Shown: positions 53,041 to 63,357 of the stretch, piece after piece
Layout of the letters: every line of letters begins with the position of its first letter
How positions within the stretch are numbered: position 1 is the stretch's first letter
Assembly (NCBI GenBank): GCA_903832325.1
Contig: CAILBC010000036.1
Coordinates: forward strand, 62,001 to 126,000
Origin: an uncultured Sphingomonadales bacterium
Lineage (GTDB): Bacteria > Pseudomonadota > Alphaproteobacteria > Sphingomonadales > Sphingomonadaceae
Direction of reading: 5' to 3'
Length of the DNA: 64,000 nt
The notes under the pieces: generated by a model
What the model was told of the DNA's origin: nothing
Database searches by the model: none
Seen by the model: only the letters and a program-made list of their open reading frames with translations
Program-made: the position numbers and the translations under genes

Positions 53041-56000
53041 CTATGTCGAACTGCGACGCGGAACTGGCGAACAACCGGGATGGGTCGCTTCCTGGCGGGC
53101 CGCTTCCGTGCGTCGTTTGGACGGTGCCTTGATCGATTTTCTAGTCTTCGCTGTGCTCGACTTGCGTTTGGCGCGCGCGGCCGCGCGCTTGTCCTTGAGC
53201 GGCACCACCCCGGAGACGTCGATCGTGCACACAATCGGTTGCGGACCGGTCGCGGCGCTTTCGCGTATTGCCCGTGCGCGCGAATGAAGATGGTCCATGA
53301 CGACGGAGAAAGGGACGAGTGGGTCGCCCGGTGCGATTTCCCAGCCCCCCGGGCGCGACCGCTGGTGGACGAGGAGCAGGATGCCGTGACGCGCCGTCTC
53401 GTGGCGCAGATACTGACCGCAAAGTTGAACTTCGAGCGCCGCTTCCAGCTGCTTGACCGAGAGGCCATCCGCCACCTTGATCTCGACCGGCAAGTCGACA
53501 CCGCCATGCCGGCTCGTCAGCGTGATATCGGGTTCCTTTTCATCCGCGAAATGGGTCTCGCGCTGTACGGTATAGGCTTCCTTGCGCCGCTCCTCGAGCT
53601 GGGTCGCGACCCATCGCTGGACCGCATTCTCATCGGCCAGTCCCTGCAGCGTATCGGCCTGCGCGAACTTGCCGTGAAGAAGGTCATGCTCGATCGCCTC
53701 GAGCCTGCGCCGCGCTATCAGCTGCAGATCTTCCGTTGTGCGCGGCGCGCGATCGAAACTCTTCTCGAACACCACCACGTCGGACGGCAGCCAGGCGACC
53801 AGCTCCGAATTCACTTCGGCATGCCGCTCCGCATGGATGCGCAAATGCTTGGGTTCGATCGGAAAATCGGGGATCTCTGCCATGCGCCGGATCGCGGCCT
53901 GCGTGGCTTCGCCGGGTGTCTTCAGCAGCCTGTCGAAGATCATATGCCGCGCGTCCTGCGCCTCATCGCGCAATCCCGGCGAATAGACCTTGCCGTTCGC
54001 GCGCACGATGTCGTCCGTGGGCCGGACACCCTCGAACGCGATGATGAGCAATTGCTCGAGCCGCTCGGCGGAAAGAGGCAGTGGCGGTGCTACGGTGCGA
54101 TTGAACCGGCCACCGAACAGCCGCGGCAACAAGGTGCAGCACAAGGCGGCCTGCTCCTGACCGTCGAGCGTGCTCATTTTCTCGCGAAGCCGGTCAACGG
54201 CGCGATCACCCTCCCGTGCGAAGAGAAGCAGCAGATAATAGGCTGCGACCACGGGGTCGTTCGCCGCCGTGGCGCGCGCTTCAGCCAGCTCCGCCAACTC
54301 CTCGGACGGGAAAGGCTGCGCCTGGATCAGCACAGAGATGATCTTCTCGAGCGCCACGGCCGCCAGATCGTCATGGTCGCGCAGATAATCGATCAGGTCC
54401 GGAACCAGCAGCCGGGCAAGCATGGCATCGGCATATTCCAGCCGGTCGAGCATCCCGTGGTCCACCTCATCGAGCCGGTCAAGCTGCGCGCGCGACGCCC
54501 GCCACAACACCGAGCGGACGGCCGCGGGATACGCCTGGCTAAGCGGTACGAGATAGTCAGGAAAGCCGTTGAGCTCGATCACGGCCAGCCGCGCGGCCTG
54601 CGCGGCGCGGGTTGAATCGAGCTGCTCCGCCCAGTTGGGGATGGTGGCTGCCGCCAGCGACATGCCTGTCAATGCCATGATGTCGAAGCTCGTGACCGTG
54701 CGGCGCTGGGCAGCCTCTTCGACGGTTCCGACCGGAGTGCGCTTATAGGCGAACGCCATCAAAGCCTCGCCAAAGCGTCTTGTCATCTCCGGCCCGAACA
54801 CCGGCTCGACCACATCGAGGCTGTCGATCGAGTAGCGCGAGCGGGACTGGGTCCGCCAGGAGAGGAACTGCCAGAGATGATAGAGACGCGAGTCTACGGT
54901 CTCGTCGGTCTGAGGCGACAAGCTGTCGAAGAAGTTCGGATCGTCACGGAGTGTGTTGATGAGCTTGACCCAGCTCTGGTCGCGCGCTTCAGCTTGGTCT
55001 TCATTGCGCTTCCGCGCCGCCTCGAACCCAGCCATCCGCTCGACCATCTCGGGCGTCTCAGGCGGCGGCGACCGCCAGGCCGCAAGTTGGGCCGAGAGCT
55101 CCGCATCGTCGGCGACAGCGTCCACGATGCGCTGCATGTCCCCGTCGGTGCCCCCAAACTGCCGCCAGAGCGTATGCGCCGCGAGGAGCGCCGTCAGCCG
55201 ATCCTGCCGGTCGGTTCGCTCGCGCACATCGAGGAGGAGCCAGTCGATGTCGGCGAGACTCAGCAGCACAGGCCATCCGAGATGCTGGACGAACCAGATG
55301 TTGAGCTCGCCATCGTCACGCGCATAGGGATGCGTGCGTAGCCGCACGATCGACCGCCAGAGCGACGTGCGGCGCCGCCCCGGCGATGCACCAAATGCCT
55401 CGCCCAGCGTCTTGAAGCTTGCCTCGGACCCGATCCGACGGTGCGATTCGTGCAGCAGTAGGAAGAGATCCGTGACGACATCGGGGATGTCCGACGGATG
55501 ATAGTCGAGGAGACGAAGCGCCGCGCTGGCTGCCATCTGCGAGAAGGCCTCGCGAAACGGCTTGTCGTCGTCGACCGTGTCGCCGCTGAAATCGCCGGAC
55601 CGAGCGACGACTTCGGTCAGGAAACGGTGCAAGTCTTCCCGGCGCGTCAAGCCCGCCGGCAGCTCACTGCCCAGCGGCAGTATGGTCGCAGTGTCGTCCT
55701 CGCCCGTGACCCCGGCCTTGTCGATCAACGCGAAGAATGCCTCAACATCGATCTCCTCCGTGAACAGCGCGTCCAGGGCCTGGAGAATGATCGAGCGTGA
55801 GAGATCGGACCCATGCTCCGCAACGTGCCGTGCGTAGGCGGTGCGATCTGCCTTCTCGCCGAGCTTCAGAAGAGCCCGGCCCGCGAGCAGCTGCGTGATC
55901 TCGTCGGTGCTGCGGTCATAGGCAACCTGCCGCACCACGCGGAGACCGCCTTTCAGGCCGCCGAAATCGACGAGGCGCAGCAGCAGGTGCCGCGCTTCCT

Positions 56001-57507
56001 CATCGCCTTTGGCAATCTCCCACCAACCCGCGATATGGTCGTCGAGACCGGGATCGGCGAACCGGCGAAGCCCCTGCTCGCTGAACCAGAGCTTCTGCGG
56101 ATCGATCGTCTCGACCTGCGCGAGCGCCGCCGCAAATGCTTTGACCCGCACCGGTATCGGCAACGACCCCGGATCCCCATAACGCAGAAGATTATAGGGC
56201 GACCGAGCGATGAGTGAGTCGGCGATCGCATCATTCTCGCCGGCCAGCCATGCCGACACCTCGACCATCTCCGGCCGAACCAGCCGATAGCCATAGGTAT
56301 CGGCGAACAGGAGATCGCGCACCACCGCCACGGGACACCCCTCAGCAAGAAGCCATCCCAGCCAGCGCGCCAGCAAATAGCATCGCAGCGTCGCCTCATT
56401 GTCGTTGTGCAGCCGCGCCCGGCCTAGCGTCGCCGGATCAAAGACCGGGCGCCCCAGCAGCAGAAGCCGTTCGCCGTCGGGCCAGTCCGGCAGGATCTCC
56501 TCGATCGGCATCGAGCGCTTGGGAGGCGACAGGTCCAGGCCGGCGGCAGGGACCCGCATGGAATCGCGCCCGCACAGCAAAAATGCTGCTCCAATCCGGT
56601 CGAGGGCGTGAGCGCCCTTGGCGAGATCGAGCGGATCGCGCTTGCGGCGAAGCGGATCGGGATCGAGCAGTCTCGCCTTTAGGCTGGCCTCGATCATCTC
56701 CCGAAGCGAGCCGAGGCGCTTATGATCGCGCCAGAACTCCACCATCCAACCGAGGTCCATCGGCCGCGCCGCGAATTCCCAGAGGCTGCCATGATCGACG
56801 GCAGCCAGGAGAGCATCGATCGTCTCGATGCCCGAGCCGCGCGCGAAGCGCTCGACCTGCCAGCGGCTGAGCGGCTCCATGACCAGGACACCGATCTCTT
56901 CGCGCACTTTTGGCGGACTTTTGTCCCGGTTCTGCAGTGTCGCGCGAACCTCGTCCGCGACATCGGTCGGCGGAGGGGGCGGCTCGGGGAGCGAGAGCCA
57001 TTTCTCGACCGAGATGCGATCAGCCGTCTTATCCCAATCGGTATAACGGCTCGAGATGTAGAGATGAACGCGCTCCTCCAGCCCGGCGATTGCATCGGCC
57101 AGCTTCCGACAGGCGGCGTCGAAATGATGTCCTTGGTCCTTGGCTTCGTCGACCGAGTCCACGAACAGCCAACAAGGCGCGTCCGGGTCTGCCCGCCATT
57201 GCGCAAATCGAGCGCGGTCGCTCGGAACGAGCGACGCCTCGAGGCCGGCGTCCGCGACGTCGCGCACAGTCACCTTGAACGCAAGCTTGTTCGCCTGGCG
57301 CAGCGCAGAACATTGATAGTCGAATTCGCTGGACTTGCCGCTGCCCGCCTCGGCCAGGACGATGGTGCGGCGCTTCTCCAGCAGTTCGGGCCACGCCGGC
57401 ATGCCTTTCAGGTCCTCGCCGAACAGCCCTCGGAACGGCCGGTCCTCGCCCCCTTCCTTGGTAGCCGGACGAAACCGGCGACTGAGATCGTAATGCTCCC
57501 CGAACAT
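53041..57507 (-). CDS. STAND-like NTPase with C-terminal nuclease motif
   Basis: A 1488-residue protein. Walker A LAEAGSGKSS at about 51-60 and Walker B CWLFVDSVDEA near 115 suggest a NACHT/STAND-type NTPase. The middle 1100 residues are helical and repeat-like, fitting a sensor. At the C-terminus, D in EPDITL near 1324 and EIKVADG near 1340 make a PD-(D/E)XK-like nuclease signature, followed by a lysine-rich tail. Such large NTPase-nuclease fusions (Avs-like) detect phage proteins and cut DNA. It is convergent with the four-gene operon, so it could be a separate system. AAGAAG lies before the ATG. Confidence 0.75.
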   Translation of the reverse strand: MFGEHYDLSRRFRPATKEGGEDRPFRGLFGEDLKGMPAWPELLEKRRTIVLAEAGSGKSSEFDYQCSALRQANKLAFKVTVRDVADAGLEASLVPSDRARFAQWRADPDAPCWLFVDSVDEAKDQGHHFDAACRKLADAIAGLEERVHLYISSRYTDWDKTADRISVEKWLSLPEPPPPPTDVADEVRATLQNRDKSPPKVREEIGVLVMEPLSRWQVERFARGSGIETIDALLAAVDHGSLWEFAARPMDLGWMVEFWRDHKRLGSLREMIEASLKARLLDPDPLRRKRDPLDLAKGAHALDRIGAAFLLCGRDSMRVPAAGLDLSPPKRSMPIEEILPDWPDGERLLLLGRPVFDPATLGRARLHNDNEATLRCYLLARWLGWLLAEGCPVAVVRDLLFADTYGYRLVRPEMVEVSAWLAGENDAIADSLIARSPYNLLRYGDPGSLPIPVRVKAFAAALAQVETIDPQKLWFSEQGLRRFADPGLDDHIAGWWEIAKGDEEARHLLLRLVDFGGLKGGLRVVRQVAYDRSTDEITQLLAGRALLKLGEKADRTAYARHVAEHGSDLSRSIILQALDALFTEEIDVEAFFALIDKAGVTGEDDTATILPLGSELPAGLTRREDLHRFLTEVVARSGDFSGDTVDDDKPFREAFSQMAASAALRLLDYHPSDIPDVVTDLFLLLHESHRRIGSEASFKTLGEAFGASPGRRRTSLWRSIVRLRTHPYARDDGELNIWFVQHLGWPVLLSLADIDWLLLDVRERTDRQDRLTALLAAHTLWRQFGGTDGDMQRIVDAVADDAELSAQLAAWRSPPPETPEMVERMAGFEAARKRNEDQAEARDQSWVKLINTLRDDPNFFDSLSPQTDETVDSRLYHLWQFLSWRTQSRSRYSIDSLDVVEPVFGPEMTRRFGEALMAFAYKRTPVGTVEEAAQRRTVTSFDIMALTGMSLAAATIPNWAEQLDSTRAAQAARLAVIELNGFPDYLVPLSQAYPAAVRSVLWRASRAQLDRLDEVDHGMLDRLEYADAMLARLLVPDLIDYLRDHDDLAAVALEKIISVLIQAQPFPSEELAELAEARATAANDPVVAAYYLLLLFAREGDRAVDRLREKMSTLDGQEQAALCCTLLPRLFGGRFNRTVAPPLPLSAERLEQLLIIAFEGVRPTDDIVRANGKVYSPGLRDEAQDARHMIFDRLLKTPGEATQAAIRRMAEIPDFPIEPKHLRIHAERHAEVNSELVAWLPSDVVVFEKSFDRAPRTTEDLQLIARRRLEAIEHDLLHGKFAQADTLQGLADENAVQRWVATQLEERRKEAYTVQRETHFADEKEPDITLTSRHGGVDLPVEIKVADGLSVKQLEAALEVQLCGQYLRHETARHGILLLVHQRSRPGGWEIAPGDPLVPFSVVMDHLHSRARAIRESAATGPQPIVCTIDVSGVVPLKDKRAAARAKRKSSTAKTRKSIKAPSKRRTEAARQEATHPGCSPVPRRSST

Positions 57508-57884
57508 CTTCTTCTTATAGCGGCTCCGTCGATTCCGAACAGTGCCATGATGCTCTTTGATGTTGGTGCCGCAAGCCGCAAGCGCAGTAGATCTTGCTTG
57601 CGTTCGCCGAGATTTAGTCGCGCAGACATCGGATCGCTACCCGGCCTTCGGCAAGTTATGTCAGAAGAAGACATTCGTGGTGCTGAGCGGAGCGTCGGCT
57701 GTGGTCGCCAGCTGCTCGTCCTCATTTGCGAGCAGTGCCGCTCCGAATGGCAGCTTAGCGCAATTGCTCTCCTGATTCCGGTCAGTCCCCTTCGTCCGCA
57801 ATCCTGGTCATTTCGGATAAATTTTGAGCGCCATAATTCGTAAAGTTGTTTGCTGTTTGTTCTTTTTGATTTTATCTAAACGAA
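57508..57884. other. Spacer between the STAND gene and the small membrane gene
   Basis: 377 bases, the right end AT-rich (TTTGATTTTATCTAAACG just before 57885) and suited to a promoter. The short frames here look like chance; one on the minus strand would extend the STAND frame region but has no family sign. Confidence 0.4.
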
Positions 57885-58232
57885 ATGGCCAATGATCCGG
57901 AAATCGACCAACTTATGCGCGAGATCGAAAGCCTCGATGAAGAAAACCGCGCCCTTCGTGCAGCGGATTTTCGGGCATCGAAGGCCGAAGCGATGCTGGC
58001 CTTCGAATACGACCGCATCCCCACCTTCCTCAAAACGCCGCGCTCGATCGACGTCCAGCGCAGGGTGGCTACGGCACTTTTTTTCGTTATCCCGGCGATG
58101 CTGATAGTGGTTGCGCTAGTGGGCGGTATCAACGCTTATCGGGATCACCTGCGGGCGATTGAAAGTCAAAAGGCCGAGGCGAAATTCAATGACACAATTG
58201 AACGGAATGTGGAGAAAGAACTCGCTCACTGA
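57885..58232 (+). CDS. Small coiled-coil and membrane protein
   Basis: A 115-residue protein. The N-terminus is charged and heptad-like (EIDQLMREIESLDEENRAL), a membrane segment spans about 62-82 (ATALFFVIPAMLIVVALVGGI), and a second coiled-coil-like part ends the protein. Function unknown. It converges on traG with a seven-base overlap, so it may belong to the transfer region as an uncharacterised accessory. Confidence 0.55.
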   Translation: MANDPEIDQLMREIESLDEENRALRAADFRASKAEAMLAFEYDRIPTFLKTPRSIDVQRRVATALFFVIPAMLIVVALVGGINAYRDHLRAIESQKAEAKFNDTIERNVEKELAH

Positions 58233-61018
58233 TCGACTTCATGTTTGATTTTGCTGTCCCTGCCGTTTGCTTCTCGCGTGGCTGCGTTGAAATCAGCCTC
58301 TACTTTCCCGTCCTCACCCCGCACGGCGGCCGCACCGCGATCAATCGCCGCGCGAGTGCGTTGATCGCCTGGCGCGGTGTGGGGTTGCTGCTCGGCGCTG
58401 GGCTGCTCATGCGCACTCAATGCAGGGCCCTTGCCTGAATGGCCGCGATGCTGGTTTGCGGTATGTCCTGACGCTCCCCCATGCTCCACAGAGACGGGAG
58501 CCACTCCATGCACCGCGCCCAACGCGTCCACCGGATCCTTGATCGCACTTTGTACGCGTCCCAGATCATTCGCTGCATATTCCTCCAGAATCCGAGCCAC
58601 GATCATGTTGCGGACCTCGCGCTGATGCGGGGAGGGTGTCGTGCTGGTGAGCGAAGGTGCGCCTAGGTCCCGGAATTCGGGCGATGCAGCCATGGTCGCA
58701 TAGCGGCTGGCGATCACCTGGCTCATGTCGTCAGAAATTTGGTAGCCGTTGCTCCGCGATATCGAGGCGATGTGTTCAAGACGAGTACCGATGTCGTCGG
58801 ACCGCGATGCCTGACGTTCGAGCGCTTGAGCCTCGGAGAAGTCACGTTCGACGGAACGGCGCTTTTCCGAGAAATTCTCCACCCGGTGAAATGTCCCGTC
58901 GCGCCAATAGCCGCCATCGGTGAGCGTGATGTCCTGCCCGTTGGCATGGTAGTGCGCGACGTTAGCGCTCCGGGATTGACTCTGGCTATCGCTCGATCCG
59001 TGGGATTCCTGGTCGCCTGTTGTCTTGGCCCAAGCATGGTCCCATGTGCCGCTGCCCGACCCGCCGACTTCACCACCAAAGATTTTGGCGCCCGCGCCGG
59101 CCTTGAGCCCCGCATGCAAACCCCAGGTGTTGGTTTCGGTGTGCCCCAGCGATTTGCCAGCAGACAGCGTGTCGCCAATAGTCCTGTTCGACCCGGTCTG
59201 GCGTTTGGCATCGGTGCCCTGCCGGTCGAACTGGGTTTCGACATTGCCGCCCTGCGCGCCACTTGCCCCTTCGCTGCCGCGGGCAGTGCGGACGCCCGAA
59301 GATGTTCCATTGAGCGTGCGCAGGCCTTCGCTCCAGCGCTGGCTCGAACTCTCGCGCAGCTGGTTGGCGCGGGTGTGATACCGCGCACCAGTATCCTGCA
59401 GATTGCCGGTGACACTGGCGACTTCGCTTGCTGAAAACCCAAATCGGCTGATCCCGGGTGCGGCATTGTAGACGGTCGAACCGTCGGCCGTTGTTGTGGT
59501 TATTGTGCCATTGCCCTCGCGCATGTTCATTTGTGGAACTGTGGACATGGCCACATTCCATGTCGGCGCAGTGTTGACTTGGTTGCCGGTCGTGTTCTGG
59601 AATTGGCTATTGCCGTAGGCATAATTGCCTGTGGTGCGCTCGACGGCCGCGGCTTCTGCGGCCTGCATGGCAGGGGCAAGCATGGCTGTTGTGTTCGATG
59701 CGATCGACATGGCGCCCTTGGCCATGCCGGCCGCGATCACGGGTACGAACATCAGCAGATAGCCGGCGAGCGTCTCCATGTTTTGGTCGACGCTGTCGAT
59801 CCCGGCCATCGTCGCCATGGTCATCCCTTGCGGAGCCAGCGCAGTGAGCTGCGCAGCCGAATACTGGGTGATGAACATGTGGAGCACGGCATAGAGCGGC
59901 CCCCACGAGGCGAGGTAGAAGAACCCAGTGAGATAGCCCTTGAGCAGCGCGGGCCCGGTCTGCGGAAACAGAAACAGTGGAAACACGACCGGGAACATCG
60001 CGTAAAACACGATGGTGAGGACCAGGTTCAGCACTGGCACCCAGGTCATCGCCTGCCGCGCGGCCGAGATGTATGAGTTCTGCGCCTGCACATCGGCATG
60101 GAGCGCGGCAAAGGTGTCGCCACCGCCTGCGCCGAAATTCCCACGCGCCTCCATGAACGCGTTGACCAGTGAGCGCTGCTGAAAAATCTGCTGCGCGCTC
60201 ATCGAGTTGCCGCCGAAATAGGTCTGCGCCATCGTCGGCAGATCGGCCTGCAACTGGGTAACGGCACTTGCCGCTGGCAGGTTCGGGTAGAAGGAAGGCG
60301 CTGCCGCCTGCAATCCGGCGGTTCCAAGATTGGGATATGCAGAAAGGATTGCGGTATAAGCAGCCTTGCAGCCGATGACCGAAGCCGTGCCGCCACCGGC
60401 CGGGATCCAGGTGGTCGAACGTGCCGGTGAACCCGGGCCCAGCGCAGTCAGCAGGTCAGTGCTGCCGGCCAACGTCGACCACCCGTTTCCCTGCCCAAGC
60501 AGGATGTCATAAAAGGTGCATTGCTGAAGATAGGCTTCAACATTCGCCTTCATGATCGGATCGGCGATGGTGAATTGGCTGGTCAGGTCATTGAGCCGGG
60601 TCGGATAGAGCATTCCGCCTGCCGTGAACTCGAGACTAGCGGGCATCGTGAACACACTCTCGGCGGTTTGCGTCAGCCAGTTGTTCACCTGGCTCGAAAA
60701 CGCGGCAACGACGGCAAGCCCGATCGGAACATTTGCGACTGCGCCATTGCCAACAGTGGGGTTGACCGTGTCGGTCACAACGACGGTTGCGGTTGGCACA
60801 ATCATGGCGAGATACATGGCTGTCGCTGACAGGAACCAGTTAAACAGCACGCGCCAGTTGAGCGCAAAGGCCATGACGATCAGGCTGTAGCCAAACCCCA
60901 TGGCCATAACGACCTGGAGCATCGACCGAAACCCGCCGCCGCCACACCAGGCGGCGACGGCGTTGAGTACGTTGACGATGTACTGACCGCCCCCGCTGGT
61001 GATCACGTTGACGTTCAT
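58226..61018 (-). CDS. traG: F-type transfer protein TraG
   Basis: A 930-residue protein, close to F TraG (938). The N-terminal half has several membrane segments (AFALNWRVLFNWFLSATAMYLAMIVPTATVV, AAFSSQVNNWL, LTIVFYAMFPVVFPLFLFPQ, YLLMFVPVIAAGMAKGAMS) and the C-terminal part is soluble, hydrophilic and Ser/Gly-rich. It works in pilus assembly and in mating-pair stabilisation; the C-terminal part may be cleaved into the periplasm. AGAGGACT precedes the ATG. It follows traH by nine bases. Confidence 0.9.
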   Translation of the reverse strand: MNVNVITSGGGQYIVNVLNAVAAWCGGGGFRSMLQVVMAMGFGYSLIVMAFALNWRVLFNWFLSATAMYLAMIVPTATVVVTDTVNPTVGNGAVANVPIGLAVVAAFSSQVNNWLTQTAESVFTMPASLEFTAGGMLYPTRLNDLTSQFTIADPIMKANVEAYLQQCTFYDILLGQGNGWSTLAGSTDLLTALGPGSPARSTTWIPAGGGTASVIGCKAAYTAILSAYPNLGTAGLQAAAPSFYPNLPAASAVTQLQADLPTMAQTYFGGNSMSAQQIFQQRSLVNAFMEARGNFGAGGGDTFAALHADVQAQNSYISAARQAMTWVPVLNLVLTIVFYAMFPVVFPLFLFPQTGPALLKGYLTGFFYLASWGPLYAVLHMFITQYSAAQLTALAPQGMTMATMAGIDSVDQNMETLAGYLLMFVPVIAAGMAKGAMSIASNTTAMLAPAMQAAEAAAVERTTGNYAYGNSQFQNTTGNQVNTAPTWNVAMSTVPQMNMREGNGTITTTTADGSTVYNAAPGISRFGFSASEVASVTGNLQDTGARYHTRANQLRESSSQRWSEGLRTLNGTSSGVRTARGSEGASGAQGGNVETQFDRQGTDAKRQTGSNRTIGDTLSAGKSLGHTETNTWGLHAGLKAGAGAKIFGGEVGGSGSGTWDHAWAKTTGDQESHGSSDSQSQSRSANVAHYHANGQDITLTDGGYWRDGTFHRVENFSEKRRSVERDFSEAQALERQASRSDDIGTRLEHIASISRSNGYQISDDMSQVIASRYATMAASPEFRDLGAPSLTSTTPSPHQREVRNMIVARILEEYAANDLGRVQSAIKDPVDALGAVHGVAPVSVEHGGASGHTANQHRGHSGKGPALSAHEQPSAEQQPHTAPGDQRTRAAIDRGAAAVRGEDGKVEADFNAATREANGRDSKIKHEVDQ

Positions 61019-61027
61019 GGAGTCCTC

Positions 61028-62446
61028 TTATTGGAGCGGGTGCTGGCCGAGTGATCGTTCGAACTGGAGCGCGGCGGTCATTTGCGGGGACATGGAATTG
61101 CGCAATGTCGCCTCGATGCGGATTGTGCGGTCGAGTATCTGCTCAGTGCGCGTCAGCCGCGCGGAATTGTGCATGACCTGGCCATCGAGCGTCTGGCTGA
61201 CGGTGCGCAACTGCTCTTGCCACTGCTTGAGCGTGGTCGGATCGGCATTGTGGAACGAGGTCTGCCCGTCGGTGACCATTTTGTAGAACTGTTGGACCAC
61301 GGTCTCGAGCAGATCGACCGCCGTTAATTCGGACAGCTCGGTCAGGTCCGCGCTGTTCATGCCGCCAAAGCTCGCGGCGGAATTCACCACCATGATCTTG
61401 TAGAGGGGGATGGTAGTGGCGCCGAGCAGGCCAATCTCCTGGGTTGTCAGCGCCTGATTGCCCTGGATCCGGCCTTCGATGTCCATCAGCATAGTGTAGA
61501 CTTGGCTCTTGAGCGCGGCACTGGTTTTGACGTTCAGCGTGGTCTGCGTCGGGTTGAGGCACTGATCGGCGGTGTCGCAGGCATAGACTTGCGCCGTGCT
61601 GCCGCCATCGAGCAGCGCAGTGATCAGCGCAGGGTCGCCCTGACCGATGAACTGGTAGGTCGGGCCTTGGCTGTCGCTGGCGCCCGGCTGATAAATCACG
61701 GTCCCGACGAGGCTCATCAGGTATTGTTTGAAGTCATTATCGAAGCTCGGATATTTCTGCGTGAGCATGGTCCAGGTGTAGTTGTAAGGCCCGGCCGGGA
61801 TGGTCTTGTCCTTGTTGCCCGACAGGGTCGAAGTCTGGCTGCCGCCAGTGCCACACCCTTGCTCGGCCGCAGCCCAGTCAGAAAACACGCCCTGGCTGTT
61901 CCCGATCTGCTTGCAGAACTGGGAATCGCGCGCGCCAGCCATGCCAGCAAGCCCGGCTGCGACCTGTTCGCCCGCCTGACAGGCGTTGAGGCTATGTTGC
62001 AGGAACTGCTGAAGCTTCTGGCTTATTTCCTTGATGTTGACGCCGATCACGGAACTGATCGCGTCGATCGCAAGATTGAAAACGAACGCCTCTGCGCCGT
62101 TGGCGACGGCTTTCATCATCGCGACGATCTGATCGGAGTTGATGTATGAAAAGGAGCCAGAGAAGATGTCGATGCCGCCGCAGCCGGCTTTGACGCTCGG
62201 CATTTGCAGATTGCCCAGCGTGAACGTTTGCTGCGCGGGGAAGCGCACCCATAGATTGCCGCCGCTGTAATAGCCGCCCTGCTGACCGGAATAGGCGACC
62301 GGGCCGGTGACGTTGGCCGAGCCACCCATGCTGGTGAAGAAGGAGTTGAGCTGGCCCGAGACATCGGCACTCGCGGTGTCGGCGCCAACCAATACGCAGC
62401 TTGCAGCGAGGCAGATGCCGACTTTCCAGAGACGGGACTTGCGCAT
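61028..62446 (-). CDS. traH: F-type transfer protein TraH
   Basis: A 472-residue periplasmic protein, near F TraH length (458). A signal peptide (MRKSRLWKVGICLAASCVLVG with an ASA-DV cut near residue 28) precedes AGCGGIDIFSGSFSYINSDQ, a hallmark of TraH. Several cysteines and a C-terminal helical region (LRNSMSPQMTAAL) suggest outer-membrane-associated channel assembly. It overlaps the traF stop by one base (TGATG). Confidence 0.92.
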   Translation of the reverse strand: MRKSRLWKVGICLAASCVLVGADTASADVSGQLNSFFTSMGGSANVTGPVAYSGQQGGYYSGGNLWVRFPAQQTFTLGNLQMPSVKAGCGGIDIFSGSFSYINSDQIVAMMKAVANGAEAFVFNLAIDAISSVIGVNIKEISQKLQQFLQHSLNACQAGEQVAAGLAGMAGARDSQFCKQIGNSQGVFSDWAAAEQGCGTGGSQTSTLSGNKDKTIPAGPYNYTWTMLTQKYPSFDNDFKQYLMSLVGTVIYQPGASDSQGPTYQFIGQGDPALITALLDGGSTAQVYACDTADQCLNPTQTTLNVKTSAALKSQVYTMLMDIEGRIQGNQALTTQEIGLLGATTIPLYKIMVVNSAASFGGMNSADLTELSELTAVDLLETVVQQFYKMVTDGQTSFHNADPTTLKQWQEQLRTVSQTLDGQVMHNSARLTRTEQILDRTIRIEATLRNSMSPQMTAALQFERSLGQHPLQ

Positions 62447-63357
62447 CAGAAGTCGCTCCCGGGCTTGACGCTGGTCAGGGTGAAAATGCGGCTCATCACT
62501 TCGTCTTCAGCCATCACGCCGTAGCCGATCGGGATCGGCTTTTTGAGATACGTGTCGAACAGAACGAGTGCAGGCACCTGACCACCGGACAAGCCCATTT
62601 TCTGGTATTGACCGTGGTTCACGACAAAGCGCGGAAAATTCGGGTTTGGCCCACCGTCCATCGACACCGCGAGCACGGAAATGTTGTATTTGTCGGCGAG
62701 CGTGCGGACGATTGGCGAAAATACCTCGCAGGCGCCGCACGAGGCCGAATAGAACAGGAACAGCCCATACCGCTCCGAGAGCGAGGCCATGACCGCCTCC
62801 TGATCGGTCTTGCGCTGAGCGAGCCATGCGGTCTTGCCCAGCGTGTCGACCGGGCGCTGAAGCGTGTAGTCGAGGTCGGAATGCTGCCAGATTGCGCGCT
62901 CCCACACATCGGTGAAAGTTGAGGCGCGATCGAGCTGTTCGCGCTGATAGCGGACGTAGGCGATGACGTTGTCGGGCGTGGGCTCGAGGATCGCCTTGGC
63001 CTTCAGTTCCTCAAGCTGCGCGCCGATCTGGTCCAATTGCTTGCGGAAGGGGACTGCGGCCGCTGCCGACGCGCTGGTTTTGTCGACCGCCTTGGGCCGC
63101 TCGCAATAAAACCAGGTGCCGAGCTTGCGCTCGCCGCAATAAAACGGGTCCTGTCCCGGTAACACGGTGGTGCCGTCGGTTGGCTCGGCGGTCTCGGTAG
63201 CCGTGGCGTTTGCGGCTGCCACAGACGCCGCAACAGTCTGGTCAGGTTCCGACACGGGCGGCGCAGCGAGCGCAGGTGTCGCAGTGCCTGCGACCACCAG
63301 AGCGGCCCCCAAAAATGCGCGCATGTGAACATGTGGGCGTGTGGACGTGTGGATCAT
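62446..63357 (-). CDS. traF: F-type transfer protein TraF (thioredoxin-like)
   Basis: A 303-residue periplasmic protein. A signal peptide with ALA-AP cleavage is near residue 30 of the chosen start. CGAC in YSASCGACEVFSP is a thioredoxin-type CxxC, used by TraF to aid disulphide formation in pilus proteins such as TraH and TraN. The start at 63357 is preferred because it overlaps the traN stop by four bases (ATGA); ATG at 63324 is possible. F TraF is shorter (247). Confidence 0.9.
   Translation of the reverse strand: MIHTSTRPHVHMRAFLGAALVVAGTATPALAAPPVSEPDQTVAASVAAANATATETAEPTDGTTVLPGQDPFYCGERKLGTWFYCERPKAVDKTSASAAAAVPFRKQLDQIGAQLEELKAKAILEPTPDNVIAYVRYQREQLDRASTFTDVWERAIWQHSDLDYTLQRPVDTLGKTAWLAQRKTDQEAVMASLSERYGLFLFYSASCGACEVFSPIVRTLADKYNISVLAVSMDGGPNPNFPRFVVNHGQYQKMGLSGGQVPALVLFDTYLKKPIPIGYGVMAEDEVMSRIFTLTSVKPGSDF

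Noticed and set aside
53080..54615. A 511-codon plus-strand frame
   Set aside because: It is antisense to the STAND-like gene, with no recognisable motif.
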